DNA of 64,000 bases from Bemisia tabaci. Lineage: Eukaryota > Arthropoda > Insecta > Hemiptera > Aleyrodidae. Under the pieces are notes generated by a model. It was not told where the DNA came from and did not search any database. It saw only the letters and a program-made list of their open reading frames with translations. The stretch lies in NCBI RefSeq assembly GCF_918797505.1, contig NC_092798.1, positions 1,625,501 through 1,689,500 on the forward strand, written 5' to 3'. How positions within the stretch are numbered: the first letter of the stretch is position 1; each line of letters opens with the position of its first letter. Shown one piece after another: positions 9,967-21,341 of this stretch. The translations under genes were made by a program, and so were the position numbers.

Positions 9967-10639
9967 AATTGAGAAGATTTGATCAGTGGCCGGTGTAGCG
10001 TAACTGTGGGATCGAAAAATGGGAATGGGCTTAAGGATTGGTGAGATTTTACCACCTCATTTTTTTTTTTTTTTTTTTGAAAAAAATTAATTTGAAAATG
10101 GAACATGTGATGCGAGAGTTGAAAAACAAACTGTCTCATAAAAAGCTCGTTCCAATGTCTTTCTTTTTTTATCTGTTTTACTTCTGCACACTTGAGCATT
10201 GAGCAAACTGAAATCCAAACAGAAGAATTTCGAAAAAACCAGGAAAAGTGTGGGAGGAAACTCAGAATGACCAGAAAGTTGGGACAAAATTACGTGTATG
10301 CAAATGACAAAGTTTTACGTGTCTTATACAGATTTATGATACGTATTTTAGCTTCAGCTTTTTTCTTAACCAGATTGAAAATGTTTGAAATTTTAAAATT
10401 CTCCTCGCCCTCTCAAAACTCGGAATATTATCCGAATGGTGGATAGAAAAACCAGCAAAATGCAAAGAATTGCAACCTTAAATTCTTTTGGCCACCCTGT
10501 CAGCTTCAAAAGTTCCATTAACGGTCCGTTGAAATTATGTGTTTATAGTTTCATCACCGAATGAAATTCAAGAGAATAATATATCAAATTTAAGAAACAA
10601 GGAAAAAAATCATATATCAGCACAACCGAAGGTAGAAGA

Positions 10640-11470
10640 GACCTTTTGGGTCTAGCTTTTTTAACTTTTCTCAAAACCAGAACGACAGTTCATTAGCAGC
10701 CCGGAGCGGAGCATCGCGAGCTCACGCCTCACGCCATAGCGCCTCCAATTTGGCAGATGCAACACGGGCATCCGTCAAGTACGAATAGTTGTATCCCTGC
10801 GCCGTCATCAACAGGCAACCTTTCCCTTGCTCTATTTCCACGTTTTGTTGGTTCCGTTTATCTTACTTGTAGTAGTGCTTCAAGGGCTACGTGAGCGAAA
10901 CAGACGAAGATGGAAGAGATGTAATCGGGCCTTTTTTTAAAACTTTTCTCCCGAATCTGAGCGACACCTCATTGACAGAATAAACCGGAGCATTGCGAAA
11001 TCACACCTCGCGCCGTCGCTCCTTCAATTTTGAAGACGCAACACGGACATCCATCAAGTACGAATAATTGTATCTCTGCGCCGTCGTCAAGACGCGTCCT
11101 TTACCAGGCTCTATTTCCATGATATGTTTGTTCCGGTTTGTGTTATTTGTAGTGGTGCTTCAAAGGCTGTGCGTAACTTAACCGCAGGTATTAGAGACGC
11201 AATCGGGCCCTCGTTTTTTAACTGTTCTCCCGAAACTGAGCGACACCTCATTAGCAGTATAGAACGGAGCATCGCGAATTCACGTCTCGCGCCATCGCGC
11301 CTTCAATTTTGAAGACGCAACACGGACATCCATCAAGCACGAATAGTTGTATCTCTGTGCCGTCATCAATGTGAGTCTTTTCTCTCACTCTATCTCCATG
11401 TTGTGTTGGCTCCTTTTGTCTTATTTGTAGCGGTGCTTAAAGAGCTACGTGAGCAACGCACCCAAGGTAT
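10640..11470 (+). repeat. Family E: three tandem ~278-bp units
   Basis: The word cattagcag/cattgacag followed by cggagcatcgcga recurs at about 10693, 10974 and 11250, giving steps of about 281 and 276 bp. Each unit holds the core hairpin (cgccttcaattttgaagac, then tagttgtatctctgcgccgt) and a tail with gttccgtttgtcttatttgt. The units differ at many sites, so the array is old. Single diverged units occur at 47660-47880 and 48393-48525. Confidence 0.75.
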
Positions 11471-11928
11471 AACTTCGATTTTTGTTGGCCAAATTAGGTT
11501 TTGGGTAAACAAAAATGGGCCAAGTGTCTAACTACCCTGTTTTTCAATTTGTTTAGAGATATTGGAATATTGTTTATGTAAATGCACCAAAGACTCGTCA
11601 TTGGTAAACGACCGGCAGCTCAAAAATTTCGGGTACGAATCAAATCGGAATAATGCGATGAGATAATCACTCATTTTATCATCTTCAGTGGCAACATGTG
11701 AAAATTTCCTGTTTTATTTCTATGAATTCCTCGTTCTTTGGGTATTCTCCTCCATAAAATCGAGACGTACCAAGACTAGATTCATCTAAAGATAGTCCGT
11801 GTCTCTAGACTGGATTTTCAATACAAACTTGAATGAAGATTTATCAAATGGTATCGTGAAAATGAAAAAGTTAATATTCTTTTTGACGCAACATGCTTCT
11901 GGTGGACGAGCATTTACAAGTCTATATT

Positions 11929-12093
11929 CAGTGGCGTGGCGTGCTTTGCGATATATCGATTGATTCGCCATTCAAACCTATGAAAAAAGATCGATTATCA
12001 GGGCATTCGCAGCGAACACTTTAATAATCGATTCTTCATCATAGGTTTAAATGGCATAACAATCGATACATCGCAATTCACGCCACACCACTG
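11929..12093. mobile_element. MITE family A, copy 4 with target duplication
   Basis: A 165-bp palindromic element, cagtggcgtggcgtgctttg to cacgccacaccactg. It is flanked on both sides by gtctatatt (11920-11928 and 12094-12102), which contains the 8-bp duplication expected of hAT elements. From 12103 to 13010 there is AT-rich sequence with short frames and no supported gene. Confidence 0.85.
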
Positions 12094-13009
12094 GTCTATA
12101 TTCAGTGGTAACATCATGCATAGGACACGCGATGGGTGGAATCAGGAAACTTGGAACAAAAATGTTTTTGAAGCTCACATGAATCCATGAACTAGCTCTG
12201 TCTTGAATGGTGTTAATTAAAAAATAATAATAATAAAGAAAAAAACATAACCACCCTACATGCTGATTGCGTTTAATGCCTATGCAAAACGCCAATGGAT
12301 TTGTGAAACTGCAAATAAGAATCATGAGCATCGTCTTTATTGGTTGCCTATTTTGAGATTCATGGAACGTTTTTGCAATTTTTAGAAAAGCATCGTGCAA
12401 ATATTGGCATGCAAAGTTTGAAAAAGTATCCCTACGATTCGATATTATCCAGAGAAAAGATAAGAAAAATGAAAGTGGGAAGGAACATTCAATTTCATTG
12501 ATTTCTCATCAACATGAAACAATGGAAATATCGCACTTAAAAACTCGAGCTTTGAAAGCGAGGAGAGGCATACAAGTACATCAACATTCCGGTAGCCCTA
12601 ATTGCATAACCATCAAATCGAAGGATCTAGCGATGATGGGAATTTATTTACGCTTAATTTCGAAATTTTACTCTCCTCTAAATCAGCGCGACAGAGGAAA
12701 GATTTTTTGTATTCACACCCCATTACTGCGAGCTCTCTGACTCCTAACATTTTCAGTTTTAATCATATTTGGAAAATATTGAGACTTGGCCACATTTTCA
12801 GAAAGAGCCTTTTTTGCCATTTTTCTAGGGAACTTACAATTTTGTTCAATGTACACCTTGGAAAGCGCAAGCCTTCATCAGTATCACATCAAGTATTTAG
12901 TGTGATATCCATTGTATATCAGTATGATTTCATATTGAAAGCAAGAAGAAAAACCAGAGTAGGAAAATTAGCATGAAATCTGTGCGCCATAAGAGCAGCA
13001 TGAAATGAG

Positions 13010-13215
13010 GGACTTGGAGGACAAGGCGCATAAGTACAGTTCTTGCTATTTCGAGAAAAATGCGTTTAGAGTATGAAGCTTTATGGCGGAAAGAAAGTTC
13101 ATTACTCACAATTTGATACTTAAATGATGGATTTTACCAGTGAAGTTTTCAGAGACTTTATTTCAGACCTAGATTTAGTTGAAAACTGCACTGATGTGCC
13201 TTGTCCTCCAAGCCC
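13010..13215. mobile_element. MITE family L, copy 1
   Basis: The left end is cttggaggacaaggcgcata and the right end is the inverse, tgtgccttgtcctccaag, about 200 bp apart. The inner word ggcggaaagaaagttc is shared with copies at 55791 and 60777. Short frames over it on either strand are not credible genes. Confidence 0.75.
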
Positions 13216-13748
13216 CGCAAAATCATATTGCAAAAGTACACCAAGGGTTATCTTTCTTAGGAGAGGGAGCGATTTCACTCCTAACAATTTTATGATGGAG
13301 GTCCCTACTTTAAGATAGGTTAAAATCAACTGAAAGAAAATCCACGTGCAAGAAAAAAGGAGGATGTAACCAATTGCGTGCAGTACACACGCGGGTTAGA
13401 AAAAAGGTCTTACTTGCATTTGAGTTAGTATGCGAGTCTGAAGCTTCCGGGCTCAGATGATAAGTTATTTACGACATTGATGGGGCCGGAATTGATATGA
13501 ATCACAAGTTAGAAGGAGCATTGTTTGTGAGGAGCAACACTTACTTTCGGGGGTTTCTGGGAGAGCGCAACCGGTTACAAGGTTGGAGAGGCGAACTGTG
13601 GGTTGTTAGAAAAATGTCGCAATATTGATGAATTGTTAAAATTTGAACCCGCGGAAATTGGAGGGTTTACGAGAGAACGAATCCGGGGACACTGGCGAAG
13701 CGCGGTGCTGTGTGTTCTTTGGTTCGGTATCCAAGCAACTGAGACAAC

Positions 13749-13856
13749 CACGTGAAGGAAGCTCCCCACTTCCACGGTGGCTACCACGTGAAGGAAGCTC
13801 CCCACTTCCACGGTGGCTACCACGTGAAGGAAGCTCCCCACTTCCACGGTGGCTAC
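13749..13856 (+). repeat. 36-bp minisatellite, three exact units
   Basis: Three consecutive identical 36-bp units beginning ccacgtgaaggaagctcccc, with no spacers. The unit length is a multiple of three, so every frame reads as a 12-residue peptide repeat. It lies in a GC-rich patch (13640-13920). Long frames pass through it on both strands because of this periodicity, so I do not call a gene. Confidence 0.9.
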
Positions 13857-13974
13857 CGGGCCGGCCCACCGCAAGCCGCCGCGCCGCTCTCCGCACAACC
13901 GTCGCACAGTGGAATTACTAACGCTGAAAAAAGCCCGGATTATTAACAATGTAACAACGGAGGATACGGATTTG

Positions 13975-14128
13975 GTCGACATGAATCCATCGAAAAACCT
14001 GTGAATCGACCGAAAACTCAGTGGTACAATCGACAAACCCGCGAATCGATCGACAAACCTGTAAATCGAACAACAACTCGATCGTGAATCTATCAAAACC
14101 TGTGAATCGACCGATTCTTGTCGATCGA
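13975..14128 (+). repeat. Degenerate aatcgac / aaacctgtg repeat
   Basis: The words aaacctgtgaatcgacc and aatcgatcgacaaacctgt recur about seven times at spacings near 20 bp. The array ends where family F copy 2 begins. It is a decayed minisatellite. Confidence 0.6.
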
Positions 14129-14452
14129 ATGGAGAATTTGCACACAAAAATGTTATTGCTTCAGCTGAGAGTTCCTAATGAGCTGAGTTCGCAGTACTTT
14201 TCATAATATTTTTCTGACAAGGGAATTTGGGAAATATAGATTTAAAAGTGAGAAAATGTGCCGCCTTATGACGTCATGTGGCGGCATTTTCTATTCAAAC
14301 ACAAGTATTTTAGTAGAATAGGTTATTTTGTCATATTTTGTCCAATAATTGTTCAATTTAGAAACCAAGGATATCCTCGCACTCAGTTTTCCTAGCAGTA
14401 TCATTTTAAGGACGAAATTCACAAAATTTCAGACACATGCAAATCCTCTATC
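14129..14452. mobile_element. MITE family F, copy 2
   Basis: It runs from atggagaatttgcacac to acacatgcaaatcctctat and contains the family word taaaagtgagaaaatg. It is about 324 bp. From 14453 to 15285 I see no supported gene; a minus-strand frame at 14674-14952 lacks any other support. Confidence 0.7.
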
Positions 14453-15285
14453 ATACGTTGATGGATTCACGTTTTCATTTTTCGATCGATTCATGTCGTT
14501 CCTATCCATATCGTCCGTATACAATCAAGTATCCAACATGAGTGCTCTGAAGTTGAACCACGAGACTGCAGGAGCGTGTTCTTTCGATCAAAACAAAACT
14601 TTTATCCCCGTAATTTTTCCAAACTCATTAAGGCATTTTACCATTTGTTTCGGCGTTGCATTCATCTATGATCTCATAAATATCGAAATCTGAAGTTAAA
14701 AGGGGATTTTAAAGAGTTATACTGGATCTGCCTGAGGGCGAGGAACTTACTCCAATCTGGATCTCCTGAAATTTTGAAAAATTGATTGTTGGCATTTGTC
14801 TGGCAGTAACCTGGGCTCTGAATGAGCCCGCTCTCTCTAAATGTTTGGAGCAAGACCGAAAAAGTGGCCTTGTCCCCGAAGGACGGCTCAGCCTCGCGTC
14901 CTAAATTAGCCGCGGTCAGAGGTAATTTTAAAAATTTTAAAAAAGGGGGCACACTGAGAGGTGTGATTTAGACCCGCTGATTATAGCAAAAATCATAGAT
15001 GACTCTAACGATTTAATAATCGTCAGAGTCCATTTCTATGTTTATTGCTAATGCAACAAACTATGACAAAATCGAAAATCGAGGTAATTTGAGAGCTTAG
15101 GTATACCTGTAGTATAGGGCCCAAGAGGCAAAAACCTACATTTTCAACAATTTGAATAATCAGGGAAAAACCAGCTGACGGCTCCGTTGTTTGCAACGTA
15201 GTTTACAGATTTGAAACCCCCGTTTCTTAGTAGTGTTGTTAGATATTATAACCAATGTTGTTTTGCATTCATCGATGCTCAAAGT

Positions 15286-15513
15286 GCGAAACCACGTACC
15301 TCCTTTTGGGACGTTGCAAACTTCCTGCCTTACGTTACTCTTTATTTGGAAAACGAGCCAACGTAATTTTTTGAAAATATTATCTTGATTTTTATAGGCA
15401 GAATACTCTGGATAAATAATAACTTGTAAAGTTCCCTTTTTTTATCTTTGAAAAAGTAACATAGGAGCAGAAATTTAAAAGACACCGCAATGGAAATACG
15501 TGGTTTCGTACTT
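15286..15513. mobile_element. MITE family J, copy 2
   Basis: The ends are gcgaaaccacgtacctcc and its inverse ggaaatacgtggtttcg, with the inner left word gacgttgcaaacttcctgc shared with copies 1 and 4. It abuts element D1 directly. Confidence 0.7.
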
Positions 15514-16437
15514 CCCTGGTAAAAATTGGCGATAGGAGCTGCGTTTCAAAATACCATAAGGGGTTCTTATAGCCGACTGAAGAAAGCGATAGAAAATCAT
15601 ATAGCTGGCTGTGGAAAGTGGAAAAGATCATACGGCCGGGCTACACGAAGCGATAAAAAATTATACAACCGGGCTATAGTTCCTACCGCCGGGCTATACA
15701 CTTTATTGCCTGGCTGTTGCTTTTTCGCCATCGGCTATAAAAGGCTATAAGAAATTGTGTAGAAATTCGTGTGCTTTGTAAATCCTTAAGTTTGTACGGA
15801 ATCACCTTAATTTTTACAAAACACACATTATATTTTCCTTTACTACATATTTGTTTTCATCAATTAAAATGAGAATAATCCATACAGAGTGTGCAAACAT
15901 TTCAAAGTCATGAGTTGAAAAACGCTGACTCCCCGAGATTAAATATTAGAGCCTAACACAAAGCGAAGCGGCGACGCACTGGCGCCTACAAACCTAACAG
16001 GGATACTTCACGCATTGCGCAATGCGTGAAGTATCCCTGTTAGGTTTGTAGGCGCTGGCCGGCCGCCCATCGAGCCGCGGCGCGTCAAGCAACTTTTTCA
16101 CCACAGAGGTGTTGCACAGCATCATACGAAATTGAAGGCACTCCAACATATTAAGAATGACAGGCATCGTTTAAGAGTACGGAGCTTTCTTCACAAAATA
16201 AGTCAAGATACTACGGCACTAAAAGAGAGCAATAATCTAAAAACTCACTAAGTCCTAGCATCCGTAATTAGTAACGTTTAGCATACACTTTATCGCCAGG
16301 CTGTTGCTTAATCGCCATCGGCTATAAAAGGCTATAAGAAATGGTGTTGCCGGCTATAGAAGCTATTGGAAATCTTACAGCCGGCTGTAGGTCTATGGTA
16401 TTTTGGATCACGGATTCCACTGCCAATTTTTACCAAG
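15514..16437. mobile_element. Element D, copy 1 (~924 bp)
   Basis: The termini are ccctggtaaaaattggc and gccaatttttaccaagg. Inside are many variants of the words ggctata and tatagccggc in both orientations, clustered at both ends, and a perfect 74-bp palindrome at 15982-16055. A second copy at 39606-40557 is collinear over its full length. There is no transposase frame, so it is non-autonomous. Confidence 0.85.
15982..16055. repeat. Perfect 74-bp palindrome in element D1
   Basis: Two 37-bp arms (beginning gcgcctacaaacctaacagg) meet with no spacer at gcattgc|gcaatgc, with no mismatch. In D2 (40075-40148) the same palindrome has one mismatch near the centre. Single arms occur alone at 52290-52329 and 58600-58638. 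Confidence 0.95.
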
Positions 16438-16583
16438 GTTCGGTCCTCGATATCTGTAGTATAAAGGGCCAAAGAGTCGCACACCTATATTATCACCTAT
16501 TCGAATTATCAGGGGAAAATCAGAAGCCAGCACCGTTGCCTCCAACGTATTTTACTGAGTTAAAACCCCTTTCATAAGGTACT

Positions 16584-16822
16584 CTGCCGTGCCAAGGAAA
16601 ACCGCCGCATGAACCTTCAAGCGTTGCCAAATTGTCTTTGGTAAATAACGAATTTTCTGGAAAAGTAAATATTTTTCCGCCAATTTTTAAGATGATTTTG
16701 ATCGCAATTTTACCTGAAGTTGTTGAAAATTTTAAGGAAAAATATTTATAACTATCTTCAAAAATAACTCTTTTTTGAGAGCAAATTTGACATTCATACG
16801 GCGTTTCTTCTTAGCACGGCAG
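16584..16822. mobile_element. MITE family B, copy 4
   Basis: The ends are ctgccgtgccaaggaaaacc and its inverse tcttcttagcacggcag. The right inner arm is partly deleted (gagagcaaatttgacattc). Confidence 0.75.
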
Positions 16823-16967
16823 CACTGTTGTTATATATAGATATCATAACCAACAGGTTTTTTACACATTTGGATAGATCCCTCACTAGATGTGTCCAGA
16901 TTGGAATTAAAAGTATTTTTTCCAAACTTGCTGGTAACATCTCTATAACTCCTCTCAATGAGCAGCA

Positions 16968-17365
16968 GGCTGATTGTTGGAATTGATAGACAAAGGAAAA
17001 AACTATAGACAAAGAAGACAGAATGGACACAAGGCCGAATGCAAGCCAGAGGTTGCAATGGGCAACCTACGAGAGACCCTATTGTTAGTCCATCATTTTC
17101 TCCCTTGGTCTATAGGAGGGCGAAAATTTGAAATAGGGGACATTCTTGCCCCTGATCTTTTATTAGCATATACATGTTCTACTCCTAATACTCCAATTCT
17201 TTTGGCCTTAATATGAACTCATTTTCCGACTTTTTTCACCCTGAAATGTCCCTTATTTTAAATTTTCGCCCAAGAACTAACGATTTCAACCAATAGGATC
17301 ACTCCATACTTCCTATGTTTTCTATGTCTATCGCTGTGTCCATCGATGTCAAGAATAATCAGTCA
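16968..17365. repeat. Repeat family N, inverted diverged copy
   Basis: The left part, actatagacaaagaaga, and the right part, caccaataggatcactcc-like text (ccaataggatcactcc), are family N words in opposite orientation. This suggests a long element with N sequence at each end. There is no gene inside. Confidence 0.45.
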
Positions 17366-17606
17366 TGGTGACTCAGTATGAGCCCATTGTGCGCCATCCG
17401 TGCGGATGCGGACACAGAGGTCGTTCTGGACATCGTTCAATTCCGCTGCAAACGTCTTGTACCGCGTTTACAATCCAAAAGTCCTTATCCGGCCCTTTTG
17501 GCTCCATGTTCGTTGCCATGAAATGATTTTCACACAAATTTGACCCCGCGAATTGTGACGGAGTAAGGAAGAATGTGACTTAAACTGGAAACTCATACAG
17601 TCTGTC

Positions 17607-17841
17607 GCACAGTGGATCGAGTCAATTAGGGAGGTCGGATATGAAATGTTTGACAAAAAATGCGAATTTTTATTTATATTTCGTCACATTTTAAAGTTCA
17701 AGGAGTGCTACTAGAAGAAAATTTTAGGATAATGCCAATGGTACCACTTTCAAAACCTCAAAGTTTTGTATAAACGGAGTTATAAGTGTTCAAAGTTTCC
17801 AAATTTTGTCCGACCTCTCCTATTGACTCGATCCACTGTGC
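17607..17841. mobile_element. MITE family G, copy 1
   Basis: A 235-bp element from gcacagtggatcgagtcaat to its inverse attgactcgatccactgtg. The inner ends are ggaggtcgga and tccgacctctcc. The interior has tttcgtcacattttaaagtt and gtataaacggagttataag. Other copies are at 19329 (truncated) and 48525. Confidence 0.85.
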
Positions 17842-18149
17842 TTCGTTGCCCGTACGAGCGAAGCTAACTCCATTCCGAGGTCGCAAAATTAACCTAAACG
17901 ATTCAATTTTTTACAATAATGTGCCGATGCAATTTTCGTCCGAATTTTTCTGATTTTAGCCTTTTAGCATGAGCTGAAAAGACAAATTAGTGAAATTTTC
18001 AGTTGGAAATGAGACTCTCCATGGGTAAGTAACGCTGCAATTTGCGAGGAGGAATTCGGAATCATTGAAATGTGGTTGCGTCTTTACGCGACAAATTCCA
18101 TGCAGCGCAAAATGACCGGCTTCAGGTTAAAAAAAAAATGGAGACTTTT

Positions 18150-18358
18150 CATTTTACGGCAAAAATAACTTTCTAATACTCACTACTCTTTAAAAAAAAA
18201 ACGCCGCACAAGACGGCAGATTTTCTCACTTCAGAATATATTTTTCTAAAATCCCCCATATGAAAAAAAAATCATGAGACATATTCCAAACGCAGCTCGT
18301 TAAGCACTTTCAGATGTAGCAATAACATTTTTTCATGCAAAGTCTCCATTTAAAAGGT
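18150..18358 (-). mobile_element. Diverged family F fragment
   Basis: On the minus strand it follows the F order: atggagactttgcatgaa, ttgctacatctgaaagtgct, ataatttttttc-like text, and then gagaaaatctgcc. The rest is missing. Confidence 0.45.
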
Positions 18359-19328
18359 CAGTCCAATCCTCCCTCTCAAAGCTCGCCCTTCCTTCTTTGC
18401 CCACCTCGGTCTAAGACTAAGAGAGTAGGGGCTACCACGAGAGCCTGAAATTCGTCGACCAATCAGAGAGCGGAACTTTTTTTTGATAGTCAAAGTATTC
18501 AGGTGGCCATACTTTCCCTACATAGGCACTTTTTCATTTTGGTGCCACAGCTGACAACTGACAAATCCTGGTGCATTTCTGAATAGCTGAGGAAAGCTGG
18601 AGTGCCTTCGATTTTTGAACATGCAACACGCACAGCCGTAGAACACTAATAATTGCATCAAGGCAAGGCGTCACATCCAACTCAGTGTGGTCTTCGGAGG
18701 AGTCTGGCCTCGTGACGTTAACTAGCAATACTCTCCCCATATCATCGCTCTTCTGGCGTAAGGGCGTATCTCTATCTCCACATTAGCCGCAGAAAGTATA
18801 GAGTTATTCGGAGAGCAGGGCTTACTTGGAAATTAAGGTAAGTCCTTACGTCAGAGGGACGATGATATTGGTACTCAGTCAATAGGGTGCTACAGCTGAC
18901 AATTCCCGTGCATTTCGAAGAGATGCAAGATAAGCGGCGGCGCGGCGCCTTCAATTTTTTAACATGCAACACGCACATTCGTAGAACACGAATAGTTGCA
19001 TCAAGGCGCCACCATCAACCTCGTGAAGTCTCTGTAAAGCGGAGCGCCTTCAATTTTCGAATATGCAACACGCACATTCAAGATACTGAAAAGAAAATCA
19101 AAATGTAAGAAAGAACTCTGAATTTTTTAATACCGACTCCCGAGAGAAATTTAAACAAATTTAGTTTAAAGTATAGTTACATAGCCTGTAAAATTGTGTT
19201 AACTGTCTAAGTTTTTATCTTAATACTTGCAAGCTTCTTTAAAAATCCCGCGAATTGTCGAAAATCGGTCAGTGGCGGACATTCGTCGATTCGTCGGTTA
19301 TGGATCTCGGCAGATTTTTAGCGTATGG

Positions 19329-19533
19329 CGCACAGTGGATCGAGTCAATTGGAGAGGTCGGACGTGAACTTTTTTACTATAATTACAAATTTTAATATTT
19401 ATTTCGTCACATTTTGAATTTTAAGGGGTGCTATCTGAAGAGAATTTCAAAAGGAAACCAATGGAGCCACTTCTAGAACCTCAACGTTTTGTATAAACGG
19501 AGTTATAAGCGTTTAAAATCCAGAATTTTGTCC
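19329..19533. mobile_element. MITE family G, truncated copy 2
   Basis: It starts gcacagtggatcgagtcaat and keeps the interior gtataaacggagttataag. It stops at attttgtccc, where the inverse terminus should begin. Confidence 0.7.
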
Positions 19534-19928
19534 CTGAAAGATCGTACCCAAAAGGTTCTTAAGGAAACCGAGATGGATTTCTGACAAAGATCAGCTGGAA
19601 CCTCAAGAAGGGATCAAGCAAGGAACGAAAGAGTTCGTGAGATAATAAACGCCGAGCAGGACATCTTTCAAGAAATTATGACCAAACAGCTTATCTGCTA
19701 TATTCGTGCTCAACGAATGGCCGATGATAAATTGCCTCAGAAGGTAAAATAGATTCCTCCTGAAAGGAGACACCTAAGGGAAGCCCAGCAAAAACTTGGA
19801 TAGGTGGCATTCAAGATGAAATTACATTAGTGTCGCAAAGCGCCCAGGCACGCTGTAAAAGCGACTAATAAATATACTCTTTTTTTAAAAAAAAGAAAAT
19901 ATCTCTCAGGATTTTTTAAGAAAAATTT

Positions 19929-19998
19929 AGGATTTTTTTTTCTTTTCTTTTCTTTTCTTTTCTTTTCTTTTCTTTTCTTTTCTTTTCTTTTCTTTTCA
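19929..19998 (+). repeat. (TTTTC)n microsatellite
   Basis: About 13 units of tttctttt-type pentamers. Lys/Glu/Arg-rich frames on the minus strand are artefacts of it. Confidence 0.95.
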
Positions 19999-21265
19999 TA
20001 CCCGTGATTGGTAACGCGCTCCATAGAACTTTTTATTCTCAAGGGAATGCTTACCTAATGAAACCAACAGTGAAAAAGCTCCGTACGAAAATATTCATCA
20101 AAGCTTGTTCAGAACTCATTTGAAAAGTTGTAAATTAAAAAATCCGTGAAAGCTAGCCTAGAATTCGTTGATCACCCAGAGAGCGGCACTATTGTAGCAA
20201 AAGATTGAGATGACAATAATTTTCCCACCCTAGTCTTCTGTAATGTGAGTGCATGCCACAACCAAACACAAATACTTCCGTGCATTTCTGAGTAGATGAG
20301 AAAATGGTAGTGTCTTCAATTTTTGAATATGCAAACACGAATAGTTACATTTAAAGCGCAGCAGCCAGCTCAATGTAGTATTTGTATTTTGTAGGTCGAC
20401 ATATGCCCCGAATTATTGGTCTTTGATACTCTTGCTTTGGCCTCGCATGCCAATAATGTGGCAATACAACCTTTCTCATGGGGATGCTGCAACTGCTGAC
20501 ACGATCCCGAGTATTTCTGAGGAAATGAGAAAAGTGGGAGCGCCTTCAACTCTTGAGTGGGCAACACGCACAATCGTGAAACACGAATAGTTGCATCAAA
20601 GCGCCGCGATCAACTCAGTCTAGCTTTTGTAAGGGACATAATACATAAGTTAGCGTATAAATTTCATTAAAGTTAATTTAGACACCCCATTACCCCCTAT
20701 AATTTTATAATTTACTTCTAAACAGTTCCCACGCTATTATGTGGTATCCAAAAACTTTAGTAGGTATGTGTAATCCAAAAAGGATAGAAAACCTAAAACA
20801 ACTGTAAAAAAAGATATTTAGAAGTGATTCCGTGAAATCTAAAAAAACTATAAGACATTGGAGGTGATTCCGTGAAAATTCGTTTTGCTTTTCGAAATGG
20901 ATCACGACCTCGCAACATCTCACAAAACGTGCACTATCTCTCCCGGGAAATTTTTGAACACCTGTGTAGTTCAATGTTCGGCCACTTGCAACGCCACCAC
21001 TCACCGTTTTCTTGTTCAAGGACGCAGTTGTATTTTTCGGAAGAGTGAAAGGTCCTTGAAAACTAATCACGTGTTGATATGTTTTGATTACGTTGTTTTC
21101 AGACTTAGTGATAAAATGTGACAATTACAATCATTACTTAATTAATGCGATATTGAAATGGCTCCCTTTTCTCCCATCTCTGCTCTTTCGAATTTAATGT
21201 TCCACGGTATCACATTCATGTGCTAGCTTCATTTTTAGTGTCGTCCCGTTTCGCGAATCAAAACA

Positions 21266-21316
21266 ATGGAGTTGCTTTCAAATTGCTCCAGTACTTCCAA
21301 AATGAACAGAAAATGA
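21266..21316 (+). other. Short upstream ORF before DENND6
   Basis: An ATG with good context (acaATGG) opens 16 codons and closes with TGA 25 bp before the DENND6 start. If it is in the mature 5' leader it could dampen translation of the main frame. The transcription start is not visible, so its presence in the mRNA is inferred. The region 20620-21265 holds a minus-strand frame without an ATG that I do not call. Confidence 0.35.
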
Positions 21317-21341
21317 GGCTCCTGCCTTAGAGTGATCTACA

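Larger units (their letters stand above)
18600..20620 (+). repeat. Cluster of five family E core hairpins
   Basis: Copies lie at about 18608-18672, 18945-19012, 19043-19082 (partial), 20312-20366 (shortened) and 20538-20606. The best, at 18945, opens ggcgccttcaattttttaac and closes gttgcatcaaggcgcc. This sub-type uses atgcaacacgcaca where the 11-kb array uses gcaacacggacat. A truncated family G element (19329-19533) lies between copies. The stretch 19540-19830 has weak similarity to a non-LTR retrotransposon tail. There is no supported gene. Confidence 0.6.

Noticed and set aside
13749..13856. CRISPR-like direct repeats
   Set aside because: The three 36-bp units are contiguous with no spacers, in a eukaryotic context, so this is a minisatellite.
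13575..14147. 190-codon minus-strand frame
   Set aside because: It is built from the 36-bp minisatellite and the aatcgac/aaacctgtg repeat and extends into MITE F2. It is low-complexity with no splice support.
19540..19830. Non-LTR retrotransposon 3' end
   Set aside because: A few words resemble the C-terminal tail of such polyproteins, but the frame is broken repeatedly and no reverse-transcriptase motif is visible.
20705..21124. 139-codon minus-strand frame divergent from DENND6
   Set aside because: It has no ATG at its start, no recognisable domain and no poly(A) or splice signals. A head-to-head partner gene is possible but not supported.
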